The notes: a model not told the origin generated them from the sequence alone. Counted from the stretch's first letter, positions 12,271 through 24,891 are shown. The stretch is DNA of 64,000 nucleotides from Limnanthes douglasii subsp. nivea (GCA_036936605.1 JAUPFV010000002.1:336759215-336823214); one strand, 5' to 3'. A program made the numbers and translations.

Positions 12271-13737
12271 TAACCGTTTTTCTTATTTTATAGTACTTAA
12301 CCATTGGCTCCTTCATTTCTAATTCCATATTTGATCAAATTTTATAATTCAATAAGAATAGTAATGGTAATTTATTTACAATTTTTTAAATTTTGGTGGT
12401 TGATTATTGGTAGTGGATTATTGGTGATCAAGGTCGAAAATGGCTCACAATAAAAAAAAATATTCAGAAATTGTCGACGATGAATAAGAAGAACCGGCGC
12501 CACCACAACATGAATAAAATAATTATGAAGCACCCGATGTTATTGGATACAATGGAAAAATAATATACATTGATATGTTCTTAGACAACTTAGTTATATC
12601 GAATGTGTCGATAATAAATTCAAAATATCAATAACTTAGGATGCTTGAAATTTGCTCAGTTTAGTTGCACTTTATATGGTATGTTAGTTGAAGAATTTAT
12701 ACTCGTAGTAATTTGAATAAGTTTAATTCTAGTAATCTTTGACATGAATTCTAATGTCAATAGTGTGACGATATGATTTATGTATCCAATATAGAAGATG
12801 AATCAGGTATGCTTATGTATGAATTTGAAGTATAATTTTTGTTATTAGACTATCTAAATCGTAAGTCGCATGCGAGTTGGCCTTTGGAATTAGACTTATT
12901 AAATAATAGTAAACTTCATCCGATTAACAACAAGGATAGTATTAGACAGGTTGCTAGTAAACTCAATTTGATAAGACCTCAAATATTGACAATAAGAATG
13001 GTTTGTGATTTTTTCCGGTTAATAACAAAAATTTATGTATGACCAATCCTTAAACATTTCGGTTAATTATTAGGCATATGGATTATTCACGTAATATACG
13101 ACATCAACCTTATGAGATGGTGATATCTTTTTTTTCTAAAAACAAACGATTAGATTTTAGTACATATGAAGAGCTACAATTTCTGAACATTTTCTAGAAT
13201 AAGAAAGTTTTATCTAAAAACATAAAATATATAAAATTGTGTTGGAAGCATCTACTCTATTTCGCATGTGTTTTAATATATTTAGACAACTATGAAAACA
13301 TATAGAGGATTAGAGGATCCCTAAGTGTTGTCAACATCTTTGGCCAAAATTATGGACACAACTAAACATCATAGCGTTCAAATGTATTTGGATGGTAGTA
13401 CAATCGAGTTTGACTGAAAATATTGGAGTCATACATGAAAAGCACGATTAATTGCATGATATACATGGTCAATTATATCATAAGAAAACTCATCTGCAAC
13501 GATAGACGTGCCAAAAAACTTTAATGTCCACTTATGTAGATGAAATCAATAAACGATGGAAGTTGACAAAAACTGACAGTAAAAATATATGATAAATAAA
13601 TTTTTTATTAATAAAAAGTTTTAAAATATAATAAATTATGCAAAATAGCTCAACTAATTTAAGTTTTAAAAAATACATAAAATAAATTTATAAAAAAGTT
13701 AAATAAAATAAATTCAAAGGAATACTTATTTTACTAT
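12271..13737. other. AT-rich stretch with unassigned coding-like debris
   Basis: Plus-strand pieces near 12439 (starting MAHNKKKYSEIVDDE) and 12839-13042 (67 codons) have protein-like composition but are separated by stops and shifts. I recognise no domain. An eroded transposon is plausible and unproven. Confidence 0.3.
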
Positions 13738-13742
13738 AACTA

Positions 13743-13838
13743 TGTTAAAAAACAAAGAGAGAAGTAGTCGCGGGAAGCGGCTAGGGTTTTATGTTTATTA
13801 TAAAATGTTCCTTTTTGTTTTATTGATGCATTAGAAAA
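13743..13838 (-). repeat. Truncated 3' LTR of the copia element
   Basis: This matches the first 90-odd bases of the 18088-18264 LTR, then passes directly into pol sequence through a duplicated AAAATGTTCC word. About half of the LTR, the polypurine tract and the last part of RNase H are missing, which points to an internal deletion after insertion. Confidence 0.85.
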
Positions 13839-13859
13839 TGTTCCTTTTTTATCAATCAA

Positions 13860-16800
13860 CGTGCTTTGTTCTATCGTGATGTACTGGGTTCTCTGAAATC
13901 TTAATCGCAACTTTATTATCGCACATTAACTGAGTTGGACACTTGAGAGGGGATCCGATTTATTTCATTATCTTATTTAACCAAAGTATCTCGGTAATCC
14001 CCTTAACGATTCCTCTAAATTCTGATTCAGCACTTGACATTGATACTATTTTCTGTTTCTTTACTTCTCCAAGTCACCAAGTTACCTCCAAGAAGAGTAA
14101 AGTAGCCAACAGTTGATCGTTTTTTGTTAGGATTCCCTCCCCAATCAGCATCTGTGAATACTTCAACATCAAGGTGTCAATTTCTCTTAAAAATTATGCA
14201 TTTTCCTGGTGTGCGTTTGAGAATTCGAATAATCCTCATTACTGCCTCCATATGCTGTTCTTGAGGATGATGCATGAACTGGCTAACTACTCCCACCGCG
14301 TATGCAATGTCGGGTCGAGTGTGAGCGAGGTAAATCAATATTCCCACCAACCTTTGGTACCTTTCTTTACTCGTTGGTCTGGCCTCTTCAATTATCTTTA
14401 GTTTGTGATTCACAACCATAGGAGTGTCATTTGGTTTGCAATCCACCATGCCAACTTCAGCTAATAAATCCAATATATATTTCCGTTGGGAGATATAAAT
14501 CCCTCCTCTTGAGCTAAGAACCTCGATTCCTATGAAATACTTCAATCCCCCAAGGTCTTTTATTTCGAACTCCTTGAAGAGGTTTTTCCTAAGAGAGCTA
14601 ATTTCTTCTTCGTCATTCCCCGTTATAATCATATCGTCGACATATATTATTAGACAAGTGACTAATTCTCCTCTCTTTTTGTAAAACAAGGTATGATCCC
14701 CATTACTCTGTTTGTAGCTATACTGCTTCATTGCCATCGTAAATCTCCCAAACCAAGCACGAGGAGACTGTTTGAGCCCATATAATGCCTTTTTCAGTTT
14801 ACATACCTCATTTTCTTGAAAACCATCAGAGAACCCTGGTGGGGGTTTCATATATACCTCTTCTTCCAAGTCTCCATGTAAGAAAGCATTGTTTACATCA
14901 AATTGATGAAGAGGCCAATCTTTATTCGCGGCTATTGAAAGTAAAACTCTGATAGTGTTAATCTTTGCAACCGGAGAGAACGTTTCAGAGTAGTCTATAC
15001 CATATGTTTGTGTATATCATCTGGCAACCAATCTTTCCTTGTGTCGCTCAATGGTGCCATCGGATTTATATTTTATATTAAACATCCATCTACACCCGAC
15101 TGCTTTCTTCCCTTGTGGTAACACATAATTCTCCCATGTACCATTCCTTTTTAAAGCTTCCATTTCGGTATTCATTGCCTCATGCCATTCAGTCATCTTC
15201 TTAGCTTCTTGAGCTATTTTAGGGATTTGTTCAGAGAGAATAGTAGCTGAAAACGCCTTTGCAATCTTCGTCATTCCTTTCCTGTTCGTTTTTACCGGAT
15301 ATGTGGAAGCAGGAGGAACGTGTTCCAGTGAATACTGGTCAGGAGGAACTCCTCTATTTTTTCTTGAGGGAAGAACCAGAGTTTAAGTTTCAACAAATGA
15401 ACTTCCTGAAATGTCATGGTCAATAGCATTTTTGAATTATGACATTGTAAATTGTTTACCTCTTGATGGAAAGTTTCTTCGGCTGATTCGCTGGTAGTAT
15501 CCATGGCATTTATTTCTTGTTGGACATTGTCTTCGGGAGAATCATTGGTGGTAAGAACTGCCTCGTTAGTCTCCTTTATGTTGGAAGAGGCGTGTTCGAT
15601 GGCGCCATCTACCCACTCTGTCGGCACATCCTCAAAGTAACTTTCATATAGCAACCAGTCGGGTGATTCACTTACTTTCTCCCTCTAAGCACGAAATTGG
15701 TGGTAAAAAAAATAATCGGATTCTAAGAAGTCACAGTCCATGGTGACATGGATTCGACGAGTAACCGGATTGTAACACCGATAACTCATTTGATGGACAC
15801 CATACCCAACGAATACACATTTTTCAGCACACGGATTAAGTTTGTTTCGACTAGGTTTAGGGATATGAACAAACACCGAACAACCAAAGACACGAGGTGG
15901 TAAGGTCATAACAGAGGGAATTGTAACTTGGGTGGCAAGAACTTATGATGGATTTTTATTTCCTAGACATCGGGTTGGTAGACGATTTGCAAGATACGTG
16001 GCTGTAGCAAGAGCTTCTGGCCAAAAAGAATGAGGAACTATAGATTCAATCATAATACCACGAGTTTTTTCAAGTAAAGTACGATTTTTTCGTTCTGAAG
16101 TATCGTTTTGTTGAGGTGTGGTTAGACAAGTGGTTTGATGGATAAGACCATTTGTTTTGAAAAAAATTATGCATTGTTTGGTTGACAAACTCTGTTCCAT
16201 TATCAAAATGGAGAATCTGTATTCAAATTGAGTCAAAATCATTTAGTAAAACCAAACAAATATTTCTGGTACTTCCGATTTATGTTTCATGAAGTATATT
16301 CAAGTCATTCTTGAGAAATCATCCACAAATAAAACAAAGTATCTGATTTGATTGTTAGTCGAATTTGGTGTTGGACCCCAAACATCAGAGTGGATTAGCG
16401 AAAAAGCATAATCAACTCTAGTATTACTTTGATTAAATGAGACCCTACGATTTTTGCAAAAATGCAGGTTTCACATTTCTCATGAATGGAATTATTCAAA
16501 AAAGACTAGGAAACAAACTCTTAAGATAGCTAAAAGAAGGATGACCAAGTCGCCGGTGCCATAACCAAATTTTTCCTTTCGGTTGTTCAGTGAGCAAGCA
16601 TGGCATGTCCCTTATAACTACCTCATCAACATAATAGAAACCTCCTTCTTCAGTACCACACCCAATGATCTCCTTCGTACGAATGTCCTGTAAAATACAA
16701 AAAAATGGATACATAAGAACCACACAGTTGAGTTGTTTTGTCACTTGACTAACAAATAATAACTTTAAGGATAGTGAAGGAATGTAGAGGCAGTTTTTAA

Positions 16801-16927
16801 TTTCCATTTTTTCCGAAAAAATAATTGAACCTCCCCCTTTGACTTCACAAATTTCTCCACTAGCAGTTTCAATATGGGACTTCTTTGGAGATGACATGTT
16901 ACCAAAGTCTTTAGGATCATAAGACAT
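13860..16927 (-). pseudogene. Copia pol: protease region, integrase, RT, RNase H
   Basis: Read from 16927 down. The gag/protease side and GAG-pre-integrase motif (LWHRRLGHPSF) lie in 16496-16927. Integrase pieces with TPQQNDTSERKNRT lie in 15943-16242. The integrase C-terminal segment with VFGCSVFVHIPKP lies in 15685-15909, followed by an acidic linker. The RT N-terminus is at 15017-15274 and the RT core at 14177-14869, including LYGLKQSPRAW and the catalytic YVDDMIITGND. RNase H is cut short near 13860. The frames are interrupted several times, including a stop between 15017 and 14869. In the family the product is a polyprotein that copies and integrates element RNA. Confidence 0.88.
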
Positions 16928-16954
16928 GGTATCCGTAACCCCGCAATAAAAGAT

Positions 16955-18037
16955 CTAATTCATTGATTTCTCAAACCCTTTACTTCCAAGTGTTTCATAG
17001 GAGTTCGCCGCCATTCCTCCAAAACCAGTGCCACTTCCTTGCTCATTTTTAGTAGGATCTTCACCGCCACTTGTAGACGAAACCCGTTTGACATTAGATC
17101 TCAAAAGCTGGTTATTTTTCTCCTTATGACCGTCCTCCCACCATTCTGGATAGCCAACCAGCTGGAAACATGTCTCTTTAGTGTGTTTTTTCATCCCACA
17201 AAGAGTGAAATACAACTTGGATTTATCTTCTTTCTCTTTGGATCGGAATTGAAACCTTTGTGCATAATCTTTAGCAGCCAAACCCATTCCAATTTCAATC
17301 GAGTCACTATCAGAAGAACTTGATTTTAGTATATTAAGCCTGGCCACTTCCCTTCGTATTGTAACATATGTTGTTTCCACGGAAGGAAGAGGATCCTTTT
17401 TCAGGATATCTCTCTTGACTGGTTCGAGCTTGTCATTAATCGCCATTAGCAATTGATAGTGTCTTTGTTCTTGAGTCTTCTTATTTTAGATCTGAATGTC
17501 TTCTAGGTCTTTCATAGGGTTCGAATCTCGTCTATCTATAGACATCCAGATGTTCTGTAGTTTGTTCCACAAGTCTTCTAGTGTATCGGACCCTTTCCTT
17601 AATGAATTAGCCCTCTTATGAAGGTCAAACACCTGTAACGAATCTGTGCCAGAACCGTATGTGGTGGCTAACCCATCCTAGAGGGATTTTACAGTGGGAT
17701 ATTGCGAGACATTATTCACCAAGATGGATTCAAGAGTCTGGATAATCCATGTGAAAACACATTGATCATCTTGTTCCCACCTTGTATATGTTTTATCAGT
17801 TTTGGATGGAGGTGTCGGCTCCCCTGTAATGTGAGAACCTCTCCCCCTTCCCTTAATTGCTTTCTTCATCAGGTTTGCCCATAGGGCATAGTTTTCACCA
17901 CCGAGTTTAATCCCTATGGATAAATTCTCGGGGTTAGTTGTTTGATGTTGTGTTTAGAGACCATTTCTCATAATGACAGCAATCTGCATTGTTAATTCAT
18001 CAGGAATTTGACTGACCACGACTTCATTGTCAGCCAT
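16955..18037 (-). pseudogene. Copia gag
   Basis: The start is the ATG at 18035-18037 (MADNEVVV), 50 bases inside the 5' LTR. An in-frame stop follows about 35 codons later. The middle (17678-17869) has the UBN2-like tryptophan motif region, and 16955-17452 carries the nucleocapsid finger LCGMKKHTKETC of the CX2CX4HX4C type. Gag packages the element RNA in virus-like particles. Stops and frame changes between 17452 and 17678 show that it is broken. Confidence 0.8.
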
Positions 18038-18075
18038 CTTTGTTGAGGATGTTCAGAATTTCCAGAACCACACGT

Positions 18076-18087
18076 GTTCTGATACCA
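18076..18087 (-). promoter_or_regulatory. Primer-binding site, initiator tRNA-Met type
   Basis: The minus strand reads TGGTATCAGAAC directly next to the 5' LTR end at 18088. Ten of twelve bases match the usual copia site, complementary to the 3' end of initiator tRNA-Met. This fixes the element's orientation. Confidence 0.85.
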
Positions 18088-18264
18088 TGTTAAAAAACAA
18101 AGAGAGAAGTAGCCGCAGGAAGCGGCTAGGATTTTGTGTTTATTAGAAAATGTTCCTTTTGGTTTATTGATGCATTAGAGATGTTAACTCAATAGTAAGG
18201 CTCTCAATATATAGAGAACTTAGAGGCCTATAAGAGGAAATTTAATACATTGAATATTCTAACA
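18088..18264 (-). repeat. Complete 5' LTR of the copia element (177 bp)
   Basis: In element sense it runs TGTTAGAATATTC ... TTTTTTAACA, with TG...CA ends, an AT-rich TATA-like region, a primer site on the inner side and the AACTA duplication outside. Confidence 0.9.
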
Positions 18265-18269
18265 AACTA

Positions 18270-20430
18270 TTATAATAAATACAAGATATGAAATGGTATT
18301 TGTGAGATTCGGTTTTTGAAAATCAAAAATTAGACCGGAAGCGAATCGCTAAATTCTAGATCGAGGATCGGTCTGAATTTTAATAATTTGTCCTGTGGTT
18401 CTATTTTCAAACCTGAAACCGATAACAAACTGAATCGGTATAATTGATTTGGAACCAGACCCATAAAACTTATAAAAGGAACCAAAAGGTAAAACTCATA
18501 TGAAACTAAACCAAAAAAAGCTGGTAGAATCGATGGGAACGGTAGGTATAACAATCAGGAGAACTAATTGTATTTTATTTAATTTATTATTTATACATTA
18601 TATCATTGTCAAAATTATTATAATAATAAAAAATCGAACTGGACGGAACCAATTTTTATTAGTTCCGACCCCTAAGTTTTATGTGTTTTAATAATAAAAA
18701 TCAAACTGATAAATTTAATGCTTCAATTCTATTAAAATCTAAGACCCAACGAACACCAAACAGATATCTATGTTCTAAATATTTAGAAGAACCCGACAGA
18801 TACGAATAAATTAACAAATGACATTAATCTAGCTTTGGATAAAATGGATTGGATTATTCTTAATCTTATGTAATTATAAAACGTTTCGTTAAACTTGTCT
18901 ACTTACCAACGTCTTCAAATATAGACAACTAAATCTTGGCTATATATGTTTTCTTTTCGATCAAACACCATTGCTTTAACCCGGATAAAGCAACCAATTT
19001 TTTCTGTTTAAATTTTGATAATCCAAAATGAATATATATTTGGAACTAGACAAAACCTGGAAAGTTCGTTATCCGTGCGGGGATAATAGCTATCAACTAA
19101 GAGTACGCAACACCTACAGATGCAGGAAAGTTTGTTATCCGTGCCCAATACCTGAACTTGTCTATAAAGTACGCAACACGTACAAATGCTTAGAAATATA
19201 CAATTAAAATACTTCCCACTTACCTTTATTTCTCTTAACAAAATATATGAATTTTTTCAAGCTCCTGAATCCAAACCCAGAAGGTTATGAACCTTGTGGA
19301 GTGAAAAGGAAACTATTGTCCACGCAACCTCAAATGGGATGTATATATCAGAAGTTTTCATCTTCTAAAAGGGTTTTCAACCAAGATGAAGTGAAAGTGG
19401 AACTATTGTCCACCAACCTCCAATAAGCTATATATACAGCCCATAACTTTTTATATTTTACTTTTATATTTCTTCGTTGTTACGTGTCTAAAGTCCAACT
19501 TTTTAATAGATAGAAGTTAAACAAATCTACCGTTATACGATGCTAAGGTCTAACTTTTACACCATTTATTGGACCCATTTTAATAAGAAAGCTAATATAT
19601 ATATATATATATATAGTATGGTTAAAAATAATAATAAAATAACATATAAAATAACTTGTTAATTTAATTTTTTAAAATTTATTTATTAATTAAAGAGAGA
19701 CATAAAACATTAATAGATGAAAAATTATTCATTAACATTTTTAAAAAGTAAATAAAAGTTAATAAAAATAAATTTCATAATTGTATGAAATGAATCTCTA
19801 AAAGTGGTACCTAATAATTCGTGTTTATTTTTTTATTTTTTATTGTTAGGATATTTTTTCTAAATTATTATAAAAAAAAATTAAAGTTGTAATGTTAGTT
19901 GGAATTTTGTAATATTTGACAAAGATTTTATTTTTAAAATAATGTTTTAATTATTCGACAATCCAAAAAAAACAAAAGTGTTGAGTTAACTGATATAAAT
20001 GGTATAGTCTGTATCGGAATATCCTGATTATTTTCCGCAAAACAATTATGTGAAAAAATATTATATTTTTAGGAACTCGAGCGCAAAGCAAAACGTTACG
20101 CTACACAATCAACATTTACAAATATTTCATATGGATCAAAGTAACTTAGCATTAAATTCAACGAGCCAAAAATATTGGTGAGATCTACCGATATGTCTTA
20201 AGCTTTAAATAAACGTGGTCTCCATTCTGAAAATGAACCTTACGCCGACGTTGGTCTGTTTGGATCTTTATACAATTTTTAACGATATTCTAATTGTGTT
20301 TTAATTCACGTGAAATAGATGGATAAATCCGTAAATAGTCATTAATGGTTTATACTTTAATTGTGTCCAAAATATAAGACAATAAACTATGCGTTGGCCT
20401 TCATACATTACCTCAAAATGAGTTATCTTC
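18270..20430. other. AT-rich intergenic stretch with simple repeats
   Basis: This holds degenerate CGGTTC/GAACCG-type words (18310-18680), an (AT)n run at 19595-19615, and the short tandem duplications listed separately. Open frames at 18330-18554, 18500-18691 and 19008-19241 fall in repeats and show no domain. Confidence 0.45.
19059..19190. repeat. Tandem duplication, 66-bp unit
   Basis: GGAAAGTTCGTTATCCGTGC at 19059 recurs with changes at 19125. Both units contain GTACGCAACAC. A related duplication of about 90-bp period follows (AACTATTGTCCAC at 19311 and 19401). Confidence 0.75.
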
Positions 20431-20558
20431 TAAGAGAAATAATAAGATGGGTTGTAGTTGTATCTAGTCTATTGATTATGGTAGTCATTCAATCTAAGAT
20501 AAATAATAAGATGGGTTGTAGTTGTATCTAGTCTATTGATTATGGTAGTCATTCAATC
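20431..20558. repeat. Tandem duplication, 64-bp unit
   Basis: TAAGAGAAATAATAAG at 20431 and TAAGATAAATAATAAG at 20495 begin nearly identical 64-bp blocks. Confidence 0.9.
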
Positions 20559-20617
20559 CATTCGATGGTTGGTCTCCATGTAAGAAATTAAGATACAGTT
20601 CGAAATTCTGGTTAACA

Positions 20618-20745
20618 ACTTATGTTTTACCGTCAATTTGAATGTCATAATTTAAACTCATACTTATGTTTTACCGTCAATTTGAATGTCATAATTTAAA
20701 CTCATACTTATGTTTTACCGTCAGTTTGAATGATTTAAACTCATA
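20618..20745. repeat. Tandem repeat, 44-bp unit, nearly three copies
   Basis: ACTTATGTTTTACCGTCA occurs at 20618, 20662 and 20706. The third copy lacks a few bases. Confidence 0.9.
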
Positions 20746-20918
20746 ATAAGAGTGATGCATGTAGGTAAAGTAAATTTAATTTTTTAGATTCATGGATCCA
20801 ATTCAATTTAGTGGGATCTTTTATTCACATTTATTTAAATATAACTCACATATATTTTATCTTGATTACTTACTCTAGATGTAGAGATGTAATGTAACTT
20901 GACAATACTTATGATTAG

Positions 20919-21340
20919 TGAAGAGTTTAAGAATAGCTCTAAGGTAATTTTGTGTTACGAGAATCTTTTAGTGTCAAAATAGAGTTAAGTTCTTTGTTTA
21001 GGAGCTTTTTTAGAGAGATAAAGTAATAGCCAGACTAAGTAGAGAGAGAAAGTAGTATTATATTCATCTCGGGATCTGTAAAGCGTGTGTGGTCCTTTTA
21101 TAGTACAATTACGGGTCCCACACACTTTAATTCTCGTTTATTACATCTTTGGTCCCTATATCTTTTCATCTTCTCATAATGGCTATTTATTTAGTAGTCT
21201 ATACAATTCTCCCCTAATACAACTTCTTCTTTACAATTTTACCTAATAAACTTCTTCTTTGAAATTCTCTCATAACAAACTTCTTCTTTGCAATTTTCTC
21301 CTAACAAACTTCTTACCATATCTTTTATTCTCCCTCATCA
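20919..21340 (-). repeat. 3' LTR of the Tat element
   Basis: TG...CA ends, beginning TGAAGAGTTTAAGAATAGC on the plus strand. Inside are several imperfect copies of a TTCTTCTTTGCAATTTT-type word. It is one word-copy shorter than its partner at 30690-31123. A TATAAAAG box lies on the minus strand at 21095-21102. Confidence 0.95.
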
Positions 21341-21910
21341 GTAGCCCCCTAGTCCTAGTAAAAATATTTTTGCTGGGACTGTAAAGAGGTCTCCATTGTT
21401 CATTTCAATCCTCCTCGAAAATTCGCTCCCTCGGATAACTCCTCTTCAACTGCAAAACTTCTTCTCAAAAATGCTTTTGAACAATGCTGTAAATGATACA
21501 TGTCTCTTCGAAAAATACCTTCCTAACAAGTATATCCTTCGAATAAGAACTACTTTTTACGTCACACTAACCAGTAGCCCCCCAATCCTTGTAATGTCTT
21601 AGCAAGGCTTGACTCAGGCCTTGGTAATATCGTGCATCGGAATTCACTGTATCAGCATATCACGGCCACCAATACTAGGCTAATATATTGCAAGGATTGG
21701 ATCAAGAAGATATGACGTCAGCAGTCATACTTCCTTGCCAGCGCATCTTGTTAGAGATCTTTTCGTATTCCCCATACTGGATTATGCCTCTGCAGCTTCT
21801 CCCGTGTTTTTTTCTATCAACAATTGGGCACTTATGTTGCCCATAATGCCCCTAGGCAAACAAGAGAAAATGTCCTCAGGCCTGACTTACCCTAAAAGCC
21901 CATTGTCTTC

Positions 21911-21918
21911 TATAAATA
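21911..21918 (+). promoter_or_regulatory. TATA box of the antisense gene
   Basis: TATAAATA lies outside the LTR and upstream of the plus-strand gene at 22458. The intervening 500 bp would be its leader, possibly with further splicing. Its position supports independent antisense transcription inside the retroelement; this is inferred. Confidence 0.5.
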
Positions 21919-22457
21919 CTGATCTCCTTCATTAACAGCTCAAACTTTCCTCCGAAAATTTCTAGAGAGAGAAATCTGACTCATCAACCTCGTCGGATTC
22001 CAGAGTGGCTCCTTATTAGCAAAAAGTTCGAAGAGAGAGTTGCTGCTGGTGAATACGCTGAGCCTCAACCCCAACCTGCTGTTACTACATTTTACGGTTC
22101 GTGGCCTCCTCCCGAAAATTCGAATGCCATCATTCCCCTCGAAATATCACAACAAAACCAAATTTCTGATCGCAGCACCCTTGGATTAATGGGGAAAGAA
22201 AAATACCATAAGTATTCATTTGGGAAAAGGAAAAGACACCATAAAGATTAAAAAAAAGCATTCGCAAGAGCGCAAACGTGCCAAGGAAACGCCATCGACT
22301 CCCCCCCGAACCTCCTCGAAATTTGGTGGTGGACAATTCTCTTCCGAAGACCGATAATTCTGGGTCAAGCCTTCCAGCCACTCCGTCGATAACAACAACG
22401 GGAAGCCCCCGATTTTCTCCATGAAGGAATATCATTACCGAATATGAGCTTCGAGAG

Positions 22458-24779
22458 ATGCGTAACAAAGCCTTGGCTGCCGAGGGGAAGGTCATCGCCT
22501 CGGATAATCCCGAACCATCGACTCAATTGATTCATGTTGCTGATCAGAGCAAAGTCATCGAAATTCCCTCGGATTCATCTAGCCAAAGACTCATCGCTCC
22601 TCCAACGATATCTGAAGAGCAAGCGAGCCGAATTACCCCTAAGTCTAAAGGAGACATAACGCTTCCCTTGGAACTTGATGCCATCGTAGGCAACAATATT
22701 CGAGGGATCGAGAACAAACATATGGTTGCTTTTCACAACATATCATACAAGTACTTTTTGCCTTCGGAAGAAATATTGCTGAGGACCCGGTGGTGCATTC
22801 CTTCATACATCGACCTCAGGTTCCCCTCGGAGGGCGAGACCTCATTATCAGTGAGGGATAACGAACTTGTTGTGTATACTGAAATCATGAATTGGGGACT
22901 AAGATTTCTTTTAGACCCATTTTTTATTGATTATTTTGCTAAGATTGACCTTTGCCCCTCTCAAACCGGTCCCAATATGTGGTTCACATTGATGGCATGC
23001 ATCATGGCTTCGAGAATCTCATGCCAAGAATTTTCATTGGAGCAGCTCATCGGACTATCTGGTCTAGCCATAAACTTTTTCTTCCCATTTTATTCACTAA
23101 ATTTTAGTCGAAGACAGAAAGTGTTGAAGGACTTGCTAGAGGCTGACCAAAAGTAGAGACAGCAATTCATCTACTTCTCAGGCCATCGGGAGACAGGATC
23201 AGAGTCAACCCCTTCGAACCCTCACAAACTATCCCTCTTGTGGACCAACAAATGTAAGTCCTCGAACTATTTTACTTATGGTAACTCCTCGAATGATGAG
23301 GTTCTAATTTGATATCTTTGTAGCTATGACTGGTGTCTCAAAACCATACGCAGACCACGTAGAGAGTGCCACTACCATCTTCACCAAACTGAGCGAATGG
23401 GCCAAAGAAAAGTGGGAAAATAGATTCCGCATGTGCTTTAGGGACAACAATTTGGCTCTGAGCGGACTTTGGAGGTTAAACCCCCTTGACCGGTTGTCCT
23501 TAAAAGAACTGATGACCCCCCCTTCTCAAGACGAGGTACTAGAGCGAGTAACTAAGAAGGACATAGTAATTTACCTTCCGAAGTGTTCTCGCGCTAAAAG
23601 TCATTTGGATGAACCCAATGAGGAAGTTTCCACCAAAGATCATCAGCAAAAAATTGAAGGAGCAGTCACCAACCAAGAGCCATCCTCCTCGGCCAACATT
23701 GTGACACCCAGCCCCAGTTCTCCCCCAAAAAGCATGTCCATCCTCTGAAGAAGAGAGACTCTAAGGAAAAAGAAAGAGAGAACAAAGTTGTCCTGTAGCC
23801 CATCCAGGAATTATCCGAGGATGGCAAAATACAAGACGACACCCCAGAACTTGCCCAAGAAATTGAGCTCCAAAGGGCATCAAGTGAGCCTGAAAAAGAA
23901 GTTGGAAATAATTCCCTCAAACAAGACTCAAATCAGACACCCAGCTCTCCTCTCACCCAGGCCTCAAATCCAGCACCCATCAAAAATCCCCATATCTTAG
24001 CACCACTGCCTATTCCTCGAAGCAATCCTCCTCAACATGTTGGCCTTAATATTCTAGTGGGAGAGTCATCGGATTTTTATCCCGCAACCTTAGGCTCACC
24101 CACCAGCTCCTTCGAAGTTCCTCTTCATGATGAATTTTCACTAAGTCTTCGAAGCCTGCTGCACACTTCTGTCAACATGGGAAAGAAAATGCAACATTTA
24201 GAGGATCGAAAAAATCATTATAAGTTTAAGGCATCCCTGATCGCTTCGCAGCTTGAAGAGGCAAAGAAACAATATGCTATTGTGGAGATTCAAGCAGATG
24301 CACTCTACGAAAAATTGTTTGCCTCGGAAAATTATGTCATAATGCTCAAATGGTGCTGCCAGGAAGAAAGAGACCTCTATCAAAAGAAGACGGGGGGTCA
24401 AGAAAAACTCCTGGTAGAACTGAAAAAAGCTCATGAACTAGCATGCCGAGTTTTTAAGGACTGTTGCGATGACTATGAAAATGTTATGAAAGACAGGGAG
24501 AAGTTGGTGAAAAGAATTGAAGACTTTCCCAGGCAAGTTGAGGAGGAGAAAGAAAAAGCGGTGAATGCCTATGTGGCAAAGTGTACAGACAACCTGAATG
24601 CCTGGGATGCTACAATTCGAGCAGGGATGATCACCCAGATTCATGCAGAACACCCTGAATATGATTTGGGGAGTTTTTGGAAGCTTGTCGCCCCCGACCT
24701 TCGTCCTCTAAACATTGTGGTGAGTGACAGTGAAGAATCAGACACAGAAGAGAGCACCTCTTCGAAAAATTCTGACTAG
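22458..24779 (+). pseudogene. Antisense gene of the Tat element, Transposase_28-like, coiled coil
   Basis: Exon one (22458-23253) encodes a domain resembling the 'putative gypsy type transposon' family PF04195, with the motif NWGLRFLLDPFF and a downstream PNMWFTLMACIM. A stop at 23154-23156 interrupts it, but the frame continues to a GTAAGT donor at 23254. The intron is 70 bp (23254-23323, ending TTTGTAG) and keeps the frame into exon two (from 23324). A Ser/Pro-rich region follows and then a shift near 23740. The last open part (24057-24779, extending upstream to about 23804) is a long Glu/Lys-rich coiled coil ending in an acidic Ser-rich tail. In related Tat elements such antisense proteins have no established function. 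The gene here is broken by at least one stop and one frameshift. Confidence 0.7.
23254..23323 (+). other. Probable 70-bp intron in the antisense gene
   Basis: Donor GTAAGT at 23254 and acceptor TTTGTAG ending at 23323. Removing it joins the two coding parts in the same frame (codon split 1+2), so the plus strand here was once spliced mRNA. Confidence 0.65.
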
Positions 24780-24856
24780 GAAAAAATGTTAGTCTATTGT
24801 GGCAATTTTTGTGTATAAGTCCTTGTAAGGCATTTTTTGTAAGCCATCTGATGTTC

Positions 24857-24891
24857 TTCGAGGAGCCTTTTATAACTTGTAGCTCCTCGAA
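24857..24891. terminator. Perfect 10-bp stem-loop between convergent genes
   Basis: TTCGAGGAGC (24857-24866) and GCTCCTCGAA (24882-24891) form a perfect stem with a 15-base AT-rich loop. It lies 80 bp after the antisense gene stop and before the end of pol on the other strand. A role in 3' end formation or in limiting read-through is only a guess. Confidence 0.35.

Larger units (their letters stand above)
13743..18264 (-). mobile_element. Ty1/copia retrotransposon, minus orientation
   Basis: The element runs from TGTTAAAAAAC at 13743 to ...TTCTAACA at 18264 and is flanked on both sides by the 5-bp duplication AACTA (13738-13742 and 18265-18269). The right LTR (5' in element sense) is 177 bp and complete. 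The left LTR keeps only about 96 bp. Gag and pol are on the minus strand in the order gag, protease region, integrase, RT, RNase H, which defines copia. The domains lie in several frames with stops, and the 3' end of pol plus part of the 3' LTR are deleted, so this copy is defective. Confidence 0.93.

Noticed and set aside
22130..22495. Minus-strand frame of 121 codons
   Set aside because: It overlaps the leader and first exon of the antisense gene and resembles nothing in pol; it is a shadow frame.
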